A stretch of 64,000 nucleotides of DNA from Sphaerothrix epifaneia. Lineage in GTDB: Bacteria > Cyanobacteriota > Cyanobacteriia > Phormidesmidales > Phormidesmidaceae. Where the stretch lies: NCBI RefSeq assembly GCF_042788235.1, contig NZ_JBHZOL010000088.1, positions 59,795 through 123,794 of the forward strand, written 5' to 3'. This document shows positions 1 through 8,888 of this stretch, piece after piece; within the stretch, counting starts at the first letter, position 1; each line of letters opens with the position of its first letter. The notes beneath the pieces are model-generated. The model searched no databases and was not told the DNA's origin. It saw only the letters and a program-made list of their open reading frames with translations. A program made the translations under genes and the position numbers.

Positions 1-2
1 AA

Positions 3-641
3 GTCGTTGTGATCATGGGGCCTTCTGGCTCAGGCAAGTCTACTTTTATCCGAACTTTCAACGCTCTAGAACCTTATCAAAAGGGTCGTATTGAAATTGA
101 CGGCATTTTGATTTCTCACGACTTGAAAGACATTGAAAAAGTTCGCAAAGAAGTGGGAATGGTGTTTCAGCAGTTCAACCTGTTTCCCCACCTCACGGTT
201 TTGCAAAACGTTACGCTAGCGCCGATTTGGGTGCGTCGCTGGCCCAAACGCAAAGCCAATGAAGTGGCGATGCAATTGCTAGAGCGCGTCGGCATTGCCG
301 AGCAAGCAAAGAAGTTTCCTGGACAGCTTTCTGGTGGACAGCAGCAGCGAGTTGCGATCGCGCGTTCTCTGGCGATGCAACCCAAAGCAATGTTGTTTGA
401 CGAGCCAACCTCCGCCCTTGACCCGGAGATGGTGCGTGAGGTGTTAGACGTTATGCGCGAGCTAGCGGGTGAAGGTATGACGATGGTTTGCGTTACCCAC
501 GAAGTTGGCTTTGCTCGTGAAGTGGCTGATCGAGTCGTGTTAATGGCGGATGGCATGCTGGTTGAAGAAGGCACGCCGGATGCGTTCTTTAACAATCCGC
601 AAGAAGAGCGCAGCAAGAAGTTCTTGTCACAAATTTTGTAG
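3..641 (+). CDS. Polar amino acid ABC transporter ATP-binding protein (5' partial)
   Basis: This ATPase powers an amino acid importer of the GlnQ/HisP class at the inner face of the plasma membrane. The visible 210 residues hold Walker A GPSGSGKST (4-12), the Q-loop in VFQQFNLFPH (about 52-61), the signature LSGGQQQR (107-114), Walker B MLFDEPTSALDP (128-139) and the switch histidine H164. The family is usually about 240-250 residues, and the frame is open to the window edge, so roughly 30 N-terminal residues lie upstream; the GTG at position 9 is internal. The permease and binding-protein genes should lie upstream. The substrate cannot be set from the ATPase alone. The gene converges on the next one with a 23-base gap. 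Confidence 0.93.
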   Translation, partial: VVVIMGPSGSGKSTFIRTFNALEPYQKGRIEIDGILISHDLKDIEKVRKEVGMVFQQFNLFPHLTVLQNVTLAPIWVRRWPKRKANEVAMQLLERVGIAEQAKKFPGQLSGGQQQRVAIARSLAMQPKAMLFDEPTSALDPEMVREVLDVMRELAGEGMTMVCVTHEVGFAREVADRVVLMADGMLVEEGTPDAFFNNPQEERSKKFLSQIL

Positions 642-664
642 GGTGTTAGCTCAGCCGCCTTTGC

Positions 665-1627
665 TCAAGCAGAACCATTGGATTTGGGCACTGGCTGCAG
701 GCGGGGGCGATCGCGACGAGATTGCTCTTTCCAGTATTGCACCTTGACCTCGTATTCCCCTGCTTGGCTTGCTTGTTGCAAAATCTGTTCCTGTAAGAGC
801 GTGACTTGAACTTCGGCTGCTTGAAGCTGCTGCTGATAATGGTCACGCTCAGCCGCGATCGCCTGACATTGATGCTTCATCTGCGTTTGGCTGTGCATTT
901 GCTGGGCGAGTTCTGTTTGTAAAAGATCAATTCGCCGCTGCTTCAGCTTGAGTTCGTGAAATAGCTCAAACCGCACAGCATTCTCCTGAGCATTTTGGCT
1001 TTGAGTCAAAACCATGGCCGCGTTGTGAGCCTCGGCGTCGGTCGGCCTTAGGTCTTCATCTAGGGGGATGAGTGAGCCTGCTAGCTGGGCTAAAGCGGCT
1101 CGATAGTGGTTGAAGAGGGTTTCTAAAGCTTGGCTGTGCTGGTGTATGGCCTGAAGCTGAGTTCCCAAACTCACGGTGAGCATACGAGCAACGAAAATTT
1201 CTGACTCTAGCTCAATCCGGGGCTGCTGGGTCAACACTGTGGTAAAGCTGTCAGACTGGCAGTGTTTCTTTAGCCGCACCAGGTAGTTTTGAATTTCGGC
1301 TTCGCCTTGCTGGGTACGCAGCTTCAGGCGCTCTAGCTGCTCTAACTGTTCTGCCATCCACTGCTCAGCACGACTGACAAACGCTTGCAAAAGCTGCTCT
1401 TGCCACTGGTGTTTTTGCTGGAGCTGCGTTTGCAGATGGGTAATCACTTGTTGCTGAGCATTGGCAAAATGCTCAGTCTCAATCAGTTGAGTTTCAACTA
1501 AATACTGAGCAGCGACTTTGGTTTGCAGCTCTTCTAGGGAGTCGAGCGCCTGATCAAGTGCCTGTTGCAGGTCGCAGATTCGCTGAACCAAACGAAAATC
1601 GAGAGATTTAGGCTGAGGCATAAGCAT
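665..1627 (-). CDS. Long coiled-coil protein of unknown function
   Basis: I do not recognise a family. The 320-residue product is almost entirely heptad-like and rich in Gln, Glu and Leu (runs such as LQTQLQQKHQWQEQLLQAF), with no signal peptide, membrane segment or catalytic motif visible. It ends in a basic tail rich in Arg and Pro. It most resembles cyanobacterial cytoplasmic coiled-coil scaffolds. Nothing in the neighbourhood (an ABC ATPase ending head-to-head with it and a deacetylase upstream on the same strand) gives a pathway. The start is the ATG at 1627; a second ATG two codons in is equally possible. Confidence 0.75.
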   Translation of the reverse strand: MLMPQPKSLDFRLVQRICDLQQALDQALDSLEELQTKVAAQYLVETQLIETEHFANAQQQVITHLQTQLQQKHQWQEQLLQAFVSRAEQWMAEQLEQLERLKLRTQQGEAEIQNYLVRLKKHCQSDSFTTVLTQQPRIELESEIFVARMLTVSLGTQLQAIHQHSQALETLFNHYRAALAQLAGSLIPLDEDLRPTDAEAHNAAMVLTQSQNAQENAVRFELFHELKLKQRRIDLLQTELAQQMHSQTQMKHQCQAIAAERDHYQQQLQAAEVQVTLLQEQILQQASQAGEYEVKVQYWKEQSRRDRPRLQPVPKSNGSA

Positions 1628-1776
1628 TGAGCCACTGGCAGCACCATCGGGCTGCCGTCAATCTAGCAAAAGCCTGATGGATTTGCCGTTTTGAAGACGA
1701 CACTGCAAGCGTCTCTTATAAAACTTTACAGTTTGGCGACGCTCAGCCGCGATCGCTGCCTTGCTAGCGTTCTTGC

Positions 1777-2673
1777 TTAGGGCACCGTTCCTTCCGGTAA
1801 CGTCATCACATAATCGGCGATCGCCCCTGGATAAGTCAGCCAAATATCTTCGCTGTAGAGTTTGGCGTGCTGCACAACATGCTTTAAGGCGCGTCGCAAA
1901 TGCCGTAACCGAAAGGGTTGCCCGACGATGTAGGGGTGTAGCGAAATGCCATAAACCAAAGGCTGTTGCTGAGACTGCTCTTCCATTTCGTCAAAGCTGT
2001 CAATAATCATGTCGGCAAAATCAGCCGCGCTGGTTCGGCGGACAGCGATCGCCGGAATATCATTGACCTCTTGCGGATACGGAATCGCCAGCAGACGCCC
2101 CTGACGAGCTTTGAACCAGATGGGCTGATCGTCGCAGCACCAGTCTAGGCAGTAAGTATAGCCCGCTTCTTGCAATAAATCGGGGGTTTGATGGCTCTGG
2201 GCAATCCAGGGGCCGAGCCAGCCTTTGGGGGGGGTGCCTTCGTAGTGCGTAATCGTTTTAGTGGTATCGGCAATGAGTTGGGCTTCGGCTGCGGCTGATA
2301 AGGTGCTTTGCCGCTCAGAGTTGGTGCGACCATGCGCCACAATTTCATCGCCGCGATCGCGAAAAGCGGCAACCACCTCCGGGCAGTAATCATACAAAGT
2401 GGCATTCACCAGAGCCGCGACTGGCAAACCCAAATCTTCAAACAAATCCAGCAGCCGCCAAACTCCCACGCGATTGCCATAATCACGCCACGCGTAGTTG
2501 AGGACATCGGGTTGGGGCCCACCGGGTGCTAATTGCGCTCCTAAGCCTTCACCAAAGGCAAAATGTTCTAAATTAAGGGCAATGTAAACAGCTAGCCGCC
2601 GATTTTGGGGCCAGCGATAATCAGCCCGCCGAATAATAGGGGAATAAGTATAGCGTCCGTGGCTAGGAAGCAT
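1777..2673 (-). CDS. Polysaccharide deacetylase family protein (PuuE-like)
   Basis: The 298-residue protein has the NodB-fold layout of the cytoplasmic allantoinase/PuuE-like branch of carbohydrate esterase family 4. Features are the N-terminal motif NLEHFAFGEG, the long helix GVWRLLDLFEDLGLPVAAL, the metal-site motif GDEIVAHGRTNS (about 108-119), GTPPKGWLGPW, and a C-terminal HPYIVGQPFR histidine motif. No signal peptide is visible, so it probably acts in the cytoplasm on an amide or N-acyl substrate rather than on the wall. Family knowledge does not fix the substrate. It is divergently arranged with the next gene, also a deacetylase but of a different subtype, sharing a spacer of about 195 bases. 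Confidence 0.82.
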   Translation of the reverse strand: MLPSHGRYTYSPIIRRADYRWPQNRRLAVYIALNLEHFAFGEGLGAQLAPGGPQPDVLNYAWRDYGNRVGVWRLLDLFEDLGLPVAALVNATLYDYCPEVVAAFRDRGDEIVAHGRTNSERQSTLSAAAEAQLIADTTKTITHYEGTPPKGWLGPWIAQSHQTPDLLQEAGYTYCLDWCCDDQPIWFKARQGRLLAIPYPQEVNDIPAIAVRRTSAADFADMIIDSFDEMEEQSQQQPLVYGISLHPYIVGQPFRLRHLRRALKHVVQHAKLYSEDIWLTYPGAIADYVMTLPEGTVP

Positions 2674-2868
2674 GATAGAAAAGCACCTGAGTCTGAAATA
2701 ATAGGGCTGAAAGAATAAGAATCAAAGACTTACCCAGCACCTTACCGACTGATGCTGCATCAGCCGTTAGTCGGATGGGTTTTAGTACAGCCTCGATGAA
2801 GCACCCTTCTCGTGTAAGTCCCTATCGTCCCAGTTGCCGTGTTTAAATTCAAGGTTAAGGATTCGGTA

Positions 2869-4743
2869 ATGCAGGATTTTAAGACATTTCTGGCGAAAAG
2901 ATGGCAGCGGTTGACGCTTTTTGGCATCAGTGCTGTCAGCGGTCTGAGTCTGGCAGCACTCACTGTTTTCTGGCTAGATCATCGAGCCTCTCAAGCAGAC
3001 GAACCCTTGCAAGCGACTCAGCCGCTGAGTCCGCAAATTTCCGCAGCCTTGGTCAACGCTTTGCCAGTCACGTTGCTCAATGCTTTATCAGCAGAGGGTG
3101 AAACCACCGCGGCTGAGCTTTGTTTTCCGGTGGCTAATTTAGCCCAGGCAGCTAACCTAGCCGCACCGTTGCCATCAGGGGCGATCGCGGCTGGTGCCAG
3201 TATTGGTCAGGCCATTCGCCAAGTGAACCTGGAACTAGCCCCCCGTACGGTTCCCATTCCCTGGCCTCAGATTCATCAGCGGGCAAAGCTAGCTCAGGTT
3301 CCGGTGGTGATGTATCACGACATTCTGGCTGAAAAAGAAGTCTTTTTTGATGTCACGCCCGATGAGCTAGAGCAAGACTTTGAGCTGATTCGAGCCAACG
3401 GACTAACGCCTGTTAGCCTCGATCAACTCGTACATCACCTCAGAACCGGGACTCCCCTACCGGATAAACCTATTCTGCTGACTTTCGACGATGGTTATGC
3501 GGGTCACTATACCTATGTGTATCCGCTGCTGAAGCGCTATCGCTACCCAGCCACTTTTTCCGTCTTCACGGGCAAACTCGACGGCGATATTGCAGGCCGC
3601 TCTACCTTAACCTGGCAACAGGTGCAGCAAATGGCTGAAGACCCGCTGATTACCTTTGCTGCTCATAGTGTGACCCATCCGCGCGATTTGCGGCCACTAA
3701 CTGACGCTGCTTTGCAGCAAGAGGTGTTTGAGTCTAAGCGGCTGATTGAAGAAAAGCTTGGCCAACCCATTCGCTACTTTACCTACCCAGAAGGTAAGTA
3801 TGACGAACGGGTAGCTCAGGTTGTGGCTGACGCGGGCTATTCGGCAGCGCTGACGATGGATGATGTGGACGAGCGCTTTGCGGGCGAGTCTGAAAGCTTA
3901 TTGGCGATCGCCCGCTTTGGCCAGTCTCGCCTAGAAGCGGTGATTCCCGATGCCTGGGGGGGGCCACCAGTGGCGATAGAACCTGGCAGCTTTGACTTTA
4001 ATACAGACATTAATTTGCGCCGTTTTACGTTAGAAGATATTCCACTGTTTTTAGTGACCGGGGGTAAACCCACCACCATCCACGCCGACAGTCGCTATCA
4101 AGTGGCTGAGATCATTGCTGAAACCCCAGCGATCGCCGCTGTCGATGGTGCCTTCTTTTCGCTCAAATACCTCGACTCCAATACAATGATTGGCCCCATC
4201 TATAGCCAATCCACAGGCGAATTTGTTCCTGGCAACACGGGTGAAAATCCGCTATTAGCCGGACGCCCTCTGGTGCTGATTAGCCCTCAGTCGGTTAAAT
4301 TTGTGCCGTTTGAACCCGACAAACACAATACGCTAGCGGGCATTCAAGCAGAAGCCGCTGACGTCACAGATGCCTTTGTGGCCGCAGCTTGGCTGGTAAA
4401 AGATGGTCAGGCTCGCGAAGCTCACATGTTTGGCAATCTATTTGACTATGACGCTGAACGACACCGGGCTTTTTGGGGCATTGATCAGGCTGGTCGACCC
4501 GTCATTGGCGTCTCTAACGATCGGGTAGATTCAATGCAGCTCGGCTCTTTACTTAGCCAGCTAGGGCTGAGAGAGGCTGTCATGTTAGATTCTGGCGCTA
4601 GCACTTCTCTGGTCTATGGCGGAGAAGCGCTGATGCGCTATACGCCGCGTCCGGTGCCTCATGTGGTGGCACTGATGCCACCTCAGCCAGACTGTCTGCC
4701 GCTAACGGCTGGCGAAACCTCGACGGTTGCTGCTGAAGACTAG
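2869..4743 (+). CDS. Fusion of NodB polysaccharide deacetylase and phosphodiester glycosidase (NAGPA) domain
   Basis: The 624-residue protein joins two extracytoplasmic glycan-active domains. An N-terminal membrane anchor or uncleaved signal (about residues 14-35) is followed by a low-complexity region. A NodB domain follows, with VVMYHDI, LLTFDDGYAGHY (about 203) and AHSVTHPRDL (about 265), the metal-binding Asp and His motifs. The C-terminal third (about 387-610) matches phosphodiester glycosidase, the NAGPA family, with AVDGAFF and LDSGASTSLVYGG. I place the start at the ATG at 2869 because AAGGA lies 7 bases upstream; the GTG at 2839 in frame has no such site. The likely role is trimming N-acetylated glycans in the periplasm or wall, inferred from the domains. 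Confidence 0.85.
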   Translation: MQDFKTFLAKRWQRLTLFGISAVSGLSLAALTVFWLDHRASQADEPLQATQPLSPQISAALVNALPVTLLNALSAEGETTAAELCFPVANLAQAANLAAPLPSGAIAAGASIGQAIRQVNLELAPRTVPIPWPQIHQRAKLAQVPVVMYHDILAEKEVFFDVTPDELEQDFELIRANGLTPVSLDQLVHHLRTGTPLPDKPILLTFDDGYAGHYTYVYPLLKRYRYPATFSVFTGKLDGDIAGRSTLTWQQVQQMAEDPLITFAAHSVTHPRDLRPLTDAALQQEVFESKRLIEEKLGQPIRYFTYPEGKYDERVAQVVADAGYSAALTMDDVDERFAGESESLLAIARFGQSRLEAVIPDAWGGPPVAIEPGSFDFNTDINLRRFTLEDIPLFLVTGGKPTTIHADSRYQVAEIIAETPAIAAVDGAFFSLKYLDSNTMIGPIYSQSTGEFVPGNTGENPLLAGRPLVLISPQSVKFVPFEPDKHNTLAGIQAEAADVTDAFVAAAWLVKDGQAREAHMFGNLFDYDAERHRAFWGIDQAGRPVIGVSNDRVDSMQLGSLLSQLGLREAVMLDSGASTSLVYGGEALMRYTPRPVPHVVALMPPQPDCLPLTAGETSTVAAED

Positions 4744-4809
4744 GGTAAAGCAGAGAGAAAGACGGTTAGACACGGGCAATGAAGCAGCTTCCGTAGCCAC
4801 GGTTGTAGC

Positions 4810-4905
4810 TGTAGACACCCGTGTTGAAATACTTCAATGGCTGAAAGCCGCTGACCGAAAAGCTTTGCTTCTGCCCGCTGCCCTTAGCCTTCTGCTTTTA
4901 GCAAT
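4810..4905 (+). repeat. Dispersed intergenic repeat, copy A
   Basis: One of eight related copies seen in this window. It reads ACCCGTGTTGA, then CTTCAATGGCTGAAAGCCGC, then a GAAAAGCTTTGCTTCTGC block and a pyrimidine-rich tail ending near TTAGC. It fills the spacer after the deacetylase fusion. Short open frames across it are not genes. Confidence 0.7.
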
Positions 4906-4964
4906 ATCACCGACTGGGTGCATTTTCTGGTAGATTGCACGATGAAAGGCTGGTGGGCGATGTT

Positions 4965-5867
4965 ATGGCTTTCGACGCTTCCCCTCTTGATTTTGAGGTC
5001 GGTACTCTATGGGAAAAAATCAGGACACGCAGCCACCAGGCACTCAGCAGTGGGGCTTTGCAGTCAATTCCCACTGACTATGAGCGAGTCGAACACCAGG
5101 GGATCGCTTTTGTGGTTCGCATTTTGGCCAACCTCGTCCGCAAAGAAAAGGCTAAAAAGCAACGCCCTCAAGACTTTAATCCCTTTCTGCCTTATGAAGA
5201 AGAACTCTTTGTTACCAATCTCTCTGCTACTCACTTGTGTCTGCTCAACAAGTTCAACGTAGTGGATCACCATATTCTAGTGGTGACGCGGGCGTTTGAA
5301 CCGCAGGAAAACTGGCTTAACTGGCGAGATTTTCAAGCGCTGTGGGCCTGTATGGCCGAAATTGATGGCTTTGCTTTTTACAATGGTGGCCAAGCAGCGG
5401 GAGCTAGTCAGGCTCACAAGCATTTGCAAGTAGTGCCGCTACCGCTGGTTGATGAGGCAGTTAGCCTACCGATTGAAACCGCGATCGCAGCCGCAGAGTT
5501 CCAAAATGGCATTGGTCGATCGCCGCTGTTACCCTTTAACCACGCTATTGGGCAGCTTGATCCCACTTTGCTCCACCAACCCGATCGCATGGCTGAGTTT
5601 GCCTTAACGCTGTATCAGCAGCTTTTGAGCGCGACGGCTATTGCTTACCAAGGCGATCGCCAAACCGCTGCTTACAACTGGCTAGCAACCCGGCACTGGA
5701 TGATGATTGTACCGCGATCGCAGGAAAGCTATCAGTCTATCCCAGTTAATGCTCTGGGCTATGCCGGATCGCTGCTGGTCAGAAACCAACAACAAATGCA
5801 GCAGCTTAAACAACTGGGTGCGGTTAACCTGCTGTGCAAAGTTGGCGTAGCTGATCAAGCCACCTGA
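4965..5867 (+). CDS. ATP adenylyltransferase / Ap4A phosphorylase-like protein (HIT superfamily)
   Basis: The 300-residue protein resembles cyanobacterial and fungal diadenosine tetraphosphate phosphorylases, which split Ap4A into ATP and ADP using phosphate. The active-site stretch SQAHKHLQVVPLP (about 146-158) carries the HxHxQ-type histidines. An upstream NKFNVVDHHILVVTR strand and a C-terminal AYNWLATRHWMMIVPR segment fit the family. I prefer the ATG at 4965 over the TTG at 4935 in the same frame, since the ten extra residues add no recognisable family sequence. It stands alone between two copies of the dispersed repeat. Confidence 0.85.
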   Translation: MAFDASPLDFEVGTLWEKIRTRSHQALSSGALQSIPTDYERVEHQGIAFVVRILANLVRKEKAKKQRPQDFNPFLPYEEELFVTNLSATHLCLLNKFNVVDHHILVVTRAFEPQENWLNWRDFQALWACMAEIDGFAFYNGGQAAGASQAHKHLQVVPLPLVDEAVSLPIETAIAAAEFQNGIGRSPLLPFNHAIGQLDPTLLHQPDRMAEFALTLYQQLLSATAIAYQGDRQTAAYNWLATRHWMMIVPRSQESYQSIPVNALGYAGSLLVRNQQQMQQLKQLGAVNLLCKVGVADQAT

Positions 5868-5925
5868 GGAAATAGCGCCCGTTTGCCCCAGCGCTACCGC
5901 CGATAGCTATCGCCCCCCGCGTCAG

Positions 5926-6003
5926 AGACACTTCCATGGCTCAAAGCCGCAGCCAGAAAAGCTTTCTTTCTGCTCTCAGTCTTCAGCCTGCTGCCTCTGG
6001 CTA
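5926..6003 (+). repeat. Dispersed intergenic repeat, copy B
   Basis: It carries the same core as the other copies: CCATGGCTCAAAGCCGCAGC, AGAAAAGCTTTC and a CTTCAGCCTGCTGCC tail ending in GGCTATC. It lies between two convergent genes. Confidence 0.65.
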
Positions 6004-6747
6004 TCACTCCATCACCTGCCAGTTAGCAGCTTGCTGAGTAGCCGCCTGATATTCTGCCAGCGTCAACGGCTGAGGGTGGAGTTTAATGTCCCAGCAGTCT
6101 TCAGCAGCGCCTCTAAGGGCAGCTATGATCTGGCTGTCGCTGAGCTGCCTCAGCGACATAGGCAACGGCGGTAGGGGGTTATCTGCTCCAAACACCTGGG
6201 CAAACAAGGCCGCATCGGGCTGTAGCTGCATAGAACCGTGTTGTAGCAAACAGTTGGCTTGCCTAAACTGAGCGCTGCCAATCAGCTTGGCTCCGTGCGC
6301 TAGGGTTAAATCAGCCGCCGTAGACGTCGTAAAGCAGCCAGGGTTGTGAATATAGCCGCGCCCTGCTGTGCCATAAACCAAAGAAAATCCCAGCGATCGC
6401 CATCCTTGCACTAAAAATTGACACACTTGCTGATAAACCTGCTGCCGCTGCCCCGAAAACGCGGAGGTAATGACCGCATAGGTCAAATCACCCTGATGCA
6501 AAACTGCCCGCCCGCCGCTAGGCCGCCGAACTAAGGAGAGTGGCTGCCCCTGCCAGCTTAAATTCAGCCAGTGGGGAGGGTAATGCCGCTGATGATAGCC
6601 CAAAGAAATAGCCGCAGGCTGCCAGCGATAAAACCGCAGCACAGACGGTAGCCGCCCCTGGCAGTGCTGGTCTAATAGCCAGCGATCTATCGCCATTTGT
6701 TCAGACCCAGAAGCTGTCAGGGGGGGAATGTACCGCCAAAGCGTCAC
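6004..6747 (-). CDS. Lipoate/octanoate protein ligase family (LplA/LipM-like)
   Basis: The 247-residue protein belongs to the biotin/lipoate A/B ligase family, which moves octanoyl or lipoyl groups to E2 or GcvH domains. It shows RRPSGGRAVLHQGDLTYAV (about 74-92), the RRxxGGRxVxH acyl-pocket motif; GAKLIGSAQ with the conserved Lys; and a nearby Cys in RQANCLLQHGS that could be the acyl-carrying residue of LipM-type octanoyltransferases. The full LplA C-terminal domain is absent, which favours the transferase over the ATP-dependent ligase; this is inference. The GTG start directly abuts the TAA of tpiA, so the two genes are probably co-transcribed. Confidence 0.82.
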   Translation of the reverse strand: MTLWRYIPPLTASGSEQMAIDRWLLDQHCQGRLPSVLRFYRWQPAAISLGYHQRHYPPHWLNLSWQGQPLSLVRRPSGGRAVLHQGDLTYAVITSAFSGQRQQVYQQVCQFLVQGWRSLGFSLVYGTAGRGYIHNPGCFTTSTAADLTLAHGAKLIGSAQFRQANCLLQHGSMQLQPDAALFAQVFGADNPLPPLPMSLRQLSDSQIIAALRGAAEDCWDIKLHPQPLTLAEYQAATQQAANWQVME

Positions 6748-7476
6748 TTAAGTCTGATAGTTCACAATGCGGGCAAAGCCTTCTGGATCTAGGCTGGCAC
6801 CCCCTACTAAAACCCCATCAATTTCGGACTGGGCCATAATTTCGTCTATGTTGTTAGGTTTGACCGAGCCACCATACTGAATCGGCACATCTGGATTCTT
6901 CAACTGGCTACGAATTCGGCCAATTACCTGATTGGCGTCGGTTGCATCGCAAGTATCGCCCGTCCCAATCGCCCAAATTGGTTCATAAGCAATAATCAGA
7001 TTGTTTTGGTCAACGTCTGCTAATCCTTTGTCAATTTGCTGGGCGATATGAGCATCGGTTTCGCCAGCGTCTCGCTGCTGCTTTGATTCGCCCACACACA
7101 AAATGGGTGTTAAACCATACTGCTGGGCGGTTTTGAGGCGCAGATTAGCCGTTTCGTCCGTTTCGCCAAAGTACTGTCGCCGTTCACTATGGCCAATGAC
7201 CACATAGCGTACGCCCAATTCCTTCAGCATCAGCGGTGAAACTTCGCCCGTGTAGGCTCCCTCTGTTTCCCAATGAACATTTTGAGCGCCAATCATGACC
7301 CGGCCACCGTGCAAATTTTTAGAGAGTGTGCTGAGCGCGGTAAAGGGTACACATAGAATCACTTCTCGATTGTCGGGGGTTTCGCTTAAGTGATCTAAAA
7401 AGCCTTTTAAGAACTCTAGCGCTTCGGCTTGAGTCTTATACATTTTCCAGTTGCCAGCAATAACAATCTTACGCAC
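6748..7476 (-). CDS. tpiA: Triosephosphate isomerase
   Basis: It interconverts glyceraldehyde-3-phosphate and dihydroxyacetone phosphate in glycolysis and the Calvin cycle, in the cytosol. The 242-residue length is normal. The active-site set is complete: GNWKMYKT with the Asn and Lys near the N-terminus, VIGHSERRQYFGETDE with the catalytic His near 95, AYEPIWAIGTG with the catalytic Glu, and the phosphate loop QYGGSVKPNN followed by VLVGGASL. The start is GTG. It is followed without a gap by the lipoate-family gene. Confidence 0.98.
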   Translation of the reverse strand: MRKIVIAGNWKMYKTQAEALEFLKGFLDHLSETPDNREVILCVPFTALSTLSKNLHGGRVMIGAQNVHWETEGAYTGEVSPLMLKELGVRYVVIGHSERRQYFGETDETANLRLKTAQQYGLTPILCVGESKQQRDAGETDAHIAQQIDKGLADVDQNNLIIAYEPIWAIGTGDTCDATDANQVIGRIRSQLKNPDVPIQYGGSVKPNNIDEIMAQSEIDGVLVGGASLDPEGFARIVNYQT

Positions 7477-7612
7477 AGGTCTTCAGTTAAACAGCGTTTT
7501 CAATCTTCACATGCATCATTGCATCCTACCGGGAAACGTCTACCAGAATCAATTTTGCGGGTGACAAAACGCAAAGATGTTTTTTCAACCCCTGAGTCAA
7601 CCTGAGATTGCA

Positions 7613-7852
7613 TTAGTGACAGAGCCTTCTACCTGCCTGCAGATGATTAGCTGGGGCAATTTGGGCAAAATTAAATATAGCTTGATTAAGCTGAGATGAA
7701 GTGATGCCCGTGCAATAACAGGCAAGCTGTTTGTGGTCTAGTCTTCTTTTAGCTTTGATTGCAGCTTTAATTGCAGCAGTGCGCTTAGCCGTCAGTCTTT
7801 TAGGGGCACTCGCTACCAGTTTCAGCAGCGCTAACCATGCCTTTGATGCCAA
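7613..7852 (-). CDS. Small hypothetical protein, doubtful
   Basis: This 79-residue frame starts with a basic, Ala/Lys-rich segment and continues with LDHKQLACYCTGITSSQLN and a short helical tail. The CYC pair slightly recalls BFD-type iron-sulfur domains, but only two cysteines are present, so that is not supported. It lies between tpiA and the divergent REC-GGDEF gene, and its start almost meets the start of that gene. I see no clear ribosome binding site. It may be real or a chance frame. Confidence 0.25.
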   Translation of the reverse strand: MASKAWLALLKLVASAPKRLTAKRTAAIKAAIKAKRRLDHKQLACYCTGITSSQLNQAIFNFAQIAPANHLQAGRRLCH

Positions 7853-7867
7853 CTAATCAATCCAGAG

Positions 7868-8815
7868 ATGACCAGTTTTCATCCTGAAAATTTCTCGATA
7901 TTGATCGTCGATGATGTTGTTGACAACCTTGAAGTCATTAGCATCATGCTGACTGAGCAAGGTTACTATACGCTCAAGGCACCCAGCGGTCAACAAGCTT
8001 TGGTAGAGGCGCGGAATGCTTTACCTGATTTGATCTTGCTAGACCTGATGATGCCCGACATGAACGGTCTAGAAGCTTGCCGGATCCTCAAGGCAGATGC
8101 GCAAACCGCTGATATTCCGATTATTTTTGTAACCGCTAGCGATGAACGCGATCATCTGCTGCAGGCTTTTGAGTTAGGGGCTGTCGATTACATTACTAAG
8201 CCTTTTGATTGTTTTGAACTGCTGGTACGCATCAAAACGCATTTAGAACTTAAGCAGGTGCGTGATGAGCTGAAGCAAGCCCTGGCTGTGGTTGAAAAGC
8301 TGGCCGCTACGGATGAACTGACGGGGGTGGCCAATCGTCGTTATTTGTTAGAGATTGCGACTAAGGAATTTGAGCGGGCTAAGCGGTACGGGCGATCGCT
8401 GGCGATTGTCATGCTCGATATTGACCATTTCAAACTGGTGAATGATAACTATGGTCATCAGGTGGGCGATCGGGTGCTGCAGCAGATGGCAGCGGTTGCG
8501 GCTGAAACGTTGCGCAAAGGCGACACATTGGGTCGCATTGGGGGTGAAGAATTTATCGCATTGCTGCCAGAAACAGCCCCTAGTGAGGCCGAAGAAGTAG
8601 CCGAGCGACTACGCCAGAAAATTGCCAATTTGGCGATCGCCATTAGCCCTGAACACAACCTGCAAATTACGGTTAGTTTAGGGCTATCAGTCCATTTGGC
8701 AGGAGATGTCACGATTGACGCTATTATTACCCGAGCCGATGCTGCCCTCTACGTTGCTAAAGCTCAAGGCCGCAATCAGGTAGTTAGTTTGGTGGGTAAT
8801 GAGATTGCCCCTTGA
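7868..8815 (+). CDS. Response regulator with GGDEF domain (PleD-like diguanylate cyclase)
   Basis: The 315-residue protein has a receiver domain (about 10-125) with acidic pocket VDD (14-16), phosphoacceptor D59 in LLDLMMPDMNG and the lysine in ITKPFD. A helical linker follows, then a GGDEF domain (about 145-310). The catalytic motif GGEEF (near 224) is intact, and RKGD lies five residues upstream, so the RxxD product-inhibition site is present. It should make cyclic di-GMP when phosphorylated, under feedback control. No partner kinase is adjacent. Confidence 0.93.
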   Translation: MTSFHPENFSILIVDDVVDNLEVISIMLTEQGYYTLKAPSGQQALVEARNALPDLILLDLMMPDMNGLEACRILKADAQTADIPIIFVTASDERDHLLQAFELGAVDYITKPFDCFELLVRIKTHLELKQVRDELKQALAVVEKLAATDELTGVANRRYLLEIATKEFERAKRYGRSLAIVMLDIDHFKLVNDNYGHQVGDRVLQQMAAVAAETLRKGDTLGRIGGEEFIALLPETAPSEAEEVAERLRQKIANLAIAISPEHNLQITVSLGLSVHLAGDVTIDAIITRADAALYVAKAQGRNQVVSLVGNEIAP

Positions 8816-8888
8816 AGGCAAACACGCCGTTGAGCAGGGCAGGATCCCGCTCAAAGACGGTCGTTTTGGGGGCACCGATGAGGCATCC

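Noticed and set aside
4727..4933. 68-codon frame after the deacetylase fusion
   Set aside because: It crosses dispersed repeat copy A and has no family features; similar frames occur in other copies.
7613..7852. BFD-type iron-sulfur protein
   Set aside because: Only one CxC pair, without the second pair of cysteines needed for a cluster.
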